Shown here: positions 61,742-64,000 of the stretch, piece by piece | Numbering within the stretch: position 1 is the stretch's first letter | Layout: every line of letters starts with the position of its first letter | From: Phoronis australis | Lineage: Eukaryota > Phoronida > Phoronidae | DNA: 64,000 bases | Reading direction: 5' to 3' | Assembly (NCBI GenBank): GCA_002633005.1 | Contig: NMRA01000407.1 | Location: 62,001-126,000 of the forward strand | The notes under the pieces: model-generated | Databases searched by the model: none | What the model saw: the letters and a program-made list of their open reading frames with translations, nothing else | Told to the model about the DNA's origin: nothing | Translations under genes and position numbers: made by a program

Positions 61742-62079
61742 ACCGGCAATTGCCGTCCATCCGTATCTCATCGGATAATTCCGTATCGTCCTTGACCTCA
61801 AACATCAAAGGAGGACTGATGCGTGGGCTTTTTGGGAACATTTTTGTCCTTTGGCCATGAATTTTTTTGCGATCTCGCTGGAGCAGGACACCATGAATGG
61901 TATTAGATGAAAGAACAATTACTAAATAAATGGTTTGTTGAAACCCTGTTTTGTGTAAATTTATTCAGTTTTGTATTTGATATGAACGGCTGAAGTGAAG
62001 CACCAGTGGAATTCCTTTTCCCGAGTGTAGTATTACATATAGTGTATTGGGGACGATCAGAAGCTGTGGACCCCTGTGG
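61742..62079 (-). mobile_element. hAT-like MITE, reverse-orientation copy
   Basis: The reverse complement starts CACAGGGGTCCACAGCTTCT and matches the 57579 copy, then continues into the AAGGACGATACGGAATTATC-type sequence related to the foldback at 38242. Confidence 0.75.
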
Positions 62080-62712
62080 GATTGGCAATGTATTTATGGG
62101 GGTGCCATTCTGGAAACTATCTCACAGACGAATCACAGGACAGCACAAGACAAGGACGAATGATGTTGACTATTTCAACATTCCTCTCGTCCCTAGAACT
62201 AAAAGAAGAGAGGCTCTCAAGGGAATCAACATCATTCACAGAAATATTTATTGTCCCCCCAAACCAAAAAACACAAACTGTTAGCATAAGGACGATGTGA
62301 TATTTCCCATTGGAAGATGGAGATAAAACAACTGTTAAAGAAGTTAAAATCAATAAAAAGAGTTTGGAGTGCCAGCATACCCCAGATAGAGGGAGCTGTC
62401 ACTTGGCCGTAAATATACGGTAGTTGTCAGAGAGTCTCTCCAAACATAATGAAAACAACACAATTATACATAACCCCAGGTAGGGCTGGACGTAACAGAT
62501 CATAGTCACTATTACGTCACTCCAATATAAGGGCTGGCCTGTCAAATCGACACTGTTCAAATAACCTATTTGTCGACTTATTGTAGCCTGTAGGTAGAGT
62601 GTGTATACTGGGAATTGAACAGGTTCATTCCAACCTTTAATGGGTCTTACCATTATACTCACTCATTCAGTTGTCACTGATTTTGTACTGAGCTCTGGAT
62701 TGTTCTGTGTAG

Positions 62713-62774
62713 GTTCATCATGGTGGTGGTTATGGGTCTGAGTTTGAGTCCGACAGTGAAGCCGAGCTCAAGAG
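62713..62774 (+). CDS. Candidate internal exon of an unrecognised gene running off the right edge
   Basis: The acceptor is TGTTCTGTGTAG and the donor AGAG|GTAAGA. It encodes HHGGGYGSEFESDSEAELK, hydrophilic and Gly/Glu/Ser-rich. Its phase 2 matches the next candidate exon. I do not recognise the product. Confidence 0.5.
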
Positions 62775-63142
62775 GTAAGAAAAATAGGAAATATTTCGCA
62801 CTAGATGACTGGGATATCAATTTTAAATCTGTAAATTTTGAAATTCAAAAATACCTTATGACGCTTAACGTCACATTTAAACTGCTATCTCACTTTTATA
62901 TTCCAATACTCAACTGTGTTGTCTTAAATTAATTGAAAAGTGGCATAGCTAAGGAAGGTATGTAGGCAGTCATTCGTCCTGAGCAAGATATCACCATTGC
63001 TTTCCGCTGACTGTCAATAGTTTTTGCTACGTTATTGGATTGGAAAGTTGGCCAATTAAAATACTGTTACTCAACCTTTAAAAGCCCCCTAGAGAAGCTT
63101 TCTGAAAGAGTTGGTAGAAAATTTGTTTTGTTTAATTAACAG

Positions 63143-63229
63143 AGCAAAACGAAAGGATCTCATTCCCCACAGAAAAAGGACCACTGATGGAGTTGCTCAC
63201 AAGCGTGAACTGGGCAGTGAATACAGCAA
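63143..63229 (+). CDS. Second candidate exon of the right-edge gene
   Basis: The acceptor is TTTAATTAACAG and the donor GCAA|GTATGT. Spliced to the previous exon it reads RAKRKDLIPHRKRTTDGVAH onward, very basic and possibly nuclear. The continuation is unclear: segments at 63274-63310 and 63367-63431 (IWEQQFTQYDLLKHLASFN) look exon-like but do not join cleanly in phase. Confidence 0.45.
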
Positions 63230-64000
63230 GTATGTGTCTTGGGAATCTCTCTTCTTTTTTTACGCATAGAGAAAGAGGAATAATTCATCAATTTTCTCTG
63301 CCTAAATGTGGTAAGCATTTTCTTCAATTTGGATTGTGTTCCTTTCGTGTTCAAATCTTAAATCCTCTTTTTAGACTATTTGGGAGCAGCAGTTTACGCA
63401 ATATGACTTATTGAAGCATCTCGCTTCATTCAATGGTGAGGGTTGAATGTATTGATTTAATTACGCACTGGTCATAAAAATAGCAGCTTTATTTGTCAAA
63501 CTTGAGTCCAGTAACACTTTTTGTTTCAATGGCTATATACTATGATTGTGTGGTGCTTGTTGGCCAACTTTTGGCTTAAGGAAAAACCACTTCATTCTTA
63601 TTTTGTCTTATTTTGAGATTGGCTATTTTTGACCCACACTTGTAGCACTCAATATACCATAGTTTTAAACTTTAATGAAGTTAATTGCTGAATGAAAGAC
63701 TGTGAAAATTGTACATGGATGCCCTATTTTTATTGCTAACTTACAGTGATACACTTTTTTCTTTTGGCCAGTGTTTTCTGAAACATCTTGATTAATTGCT
63801 GACTTCTACAGTTTCAAAATTATTCAGCATGATTAATTATTTATTTCAGAGAGGAAGGACGTACCATGAGGTTTCACTTTCTAAGCATGGATGCCGTATC
63901 CTTTGTTTCTCTAACCAGTTATGATTGATTTGCGAAGCTAAGACATGTAGTACTGCTGTGTCATAGCTATCAGATAAATACTGGCAACACTTAAATGATC

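Overview
The window is animal nuclear DNA: AT-rich, genes in many small exons with GT/AG introns of 0.2 to 4 kb, a long CA microsatellite, a decayed non-LTR retrotransposon and many non-autonomous DNA-transposon remnants. The genes and repeat style suggest a non-vertebrate metazoan, probably marine, but nothing fixes the phylum. Three genes could be assembled by joining exons whose splice sites and phases agree, and a fourth is partial.

Layout. 1-10.4 kb has no recognisable gene: a SINE-like tail, low-complexity repeats, a CA microsatellite with an 86-base gap, an array of a GGGGTACGTACACTACA-type motif, and a long interspersed element at about 9.0-9.9 kb. 10.5-20.9 kb (+) is a DMRT-family transcription factor gene of five coding exons (383 aa) with a DM zinc domain of unusual spacing and a DMA domain. 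20.9-37.4 kb (-) is a PGC-1 (PPARGC1/PPRC1) family coactivator gene (predicted 605 aa) with an LxxLL motif, a DHDY HCF-binding motif, an RS-rich region, an RRM and the family C-terminal tail. The DMRT and PGC-1 genes converge, and their predicted poly(A) signals lie about 30 bases apart. 37.4-42.6 kb (+) is a coiled-coil protein gene (330 aa) that looks like the C6orf163 family. It lies head-to-head with the PGC-1-like gene, and an RFX X-box-like site sits in the interval. 42.6-62.1 kb is repeat-rich: a LINE 3' fragment, TTAA-flanked and hAT-like MITEs, a 1.55-kb palindrome, and a 2.77-kb insertion in one arm of a foldback element. 62.7-63.3 kb (+) holds two phase-matched exons of an unrecognised gene running off the right edge.

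The three assembled genes have no known joint pathway. DMRT proteins act in sexual and neural differentiation, PGC-1 proteins in mitochondrial and energy gene expression, and the C6orf163 family is uncharacterised. No clear new multigene system is visible. The most notable items are the DM-domain cysteine spacing, the DM/DMA gene convergent with PGC-1, the X-box at the putative bidirectional promoter, and the nested and foldback mobile DNA at 55-62 kb.
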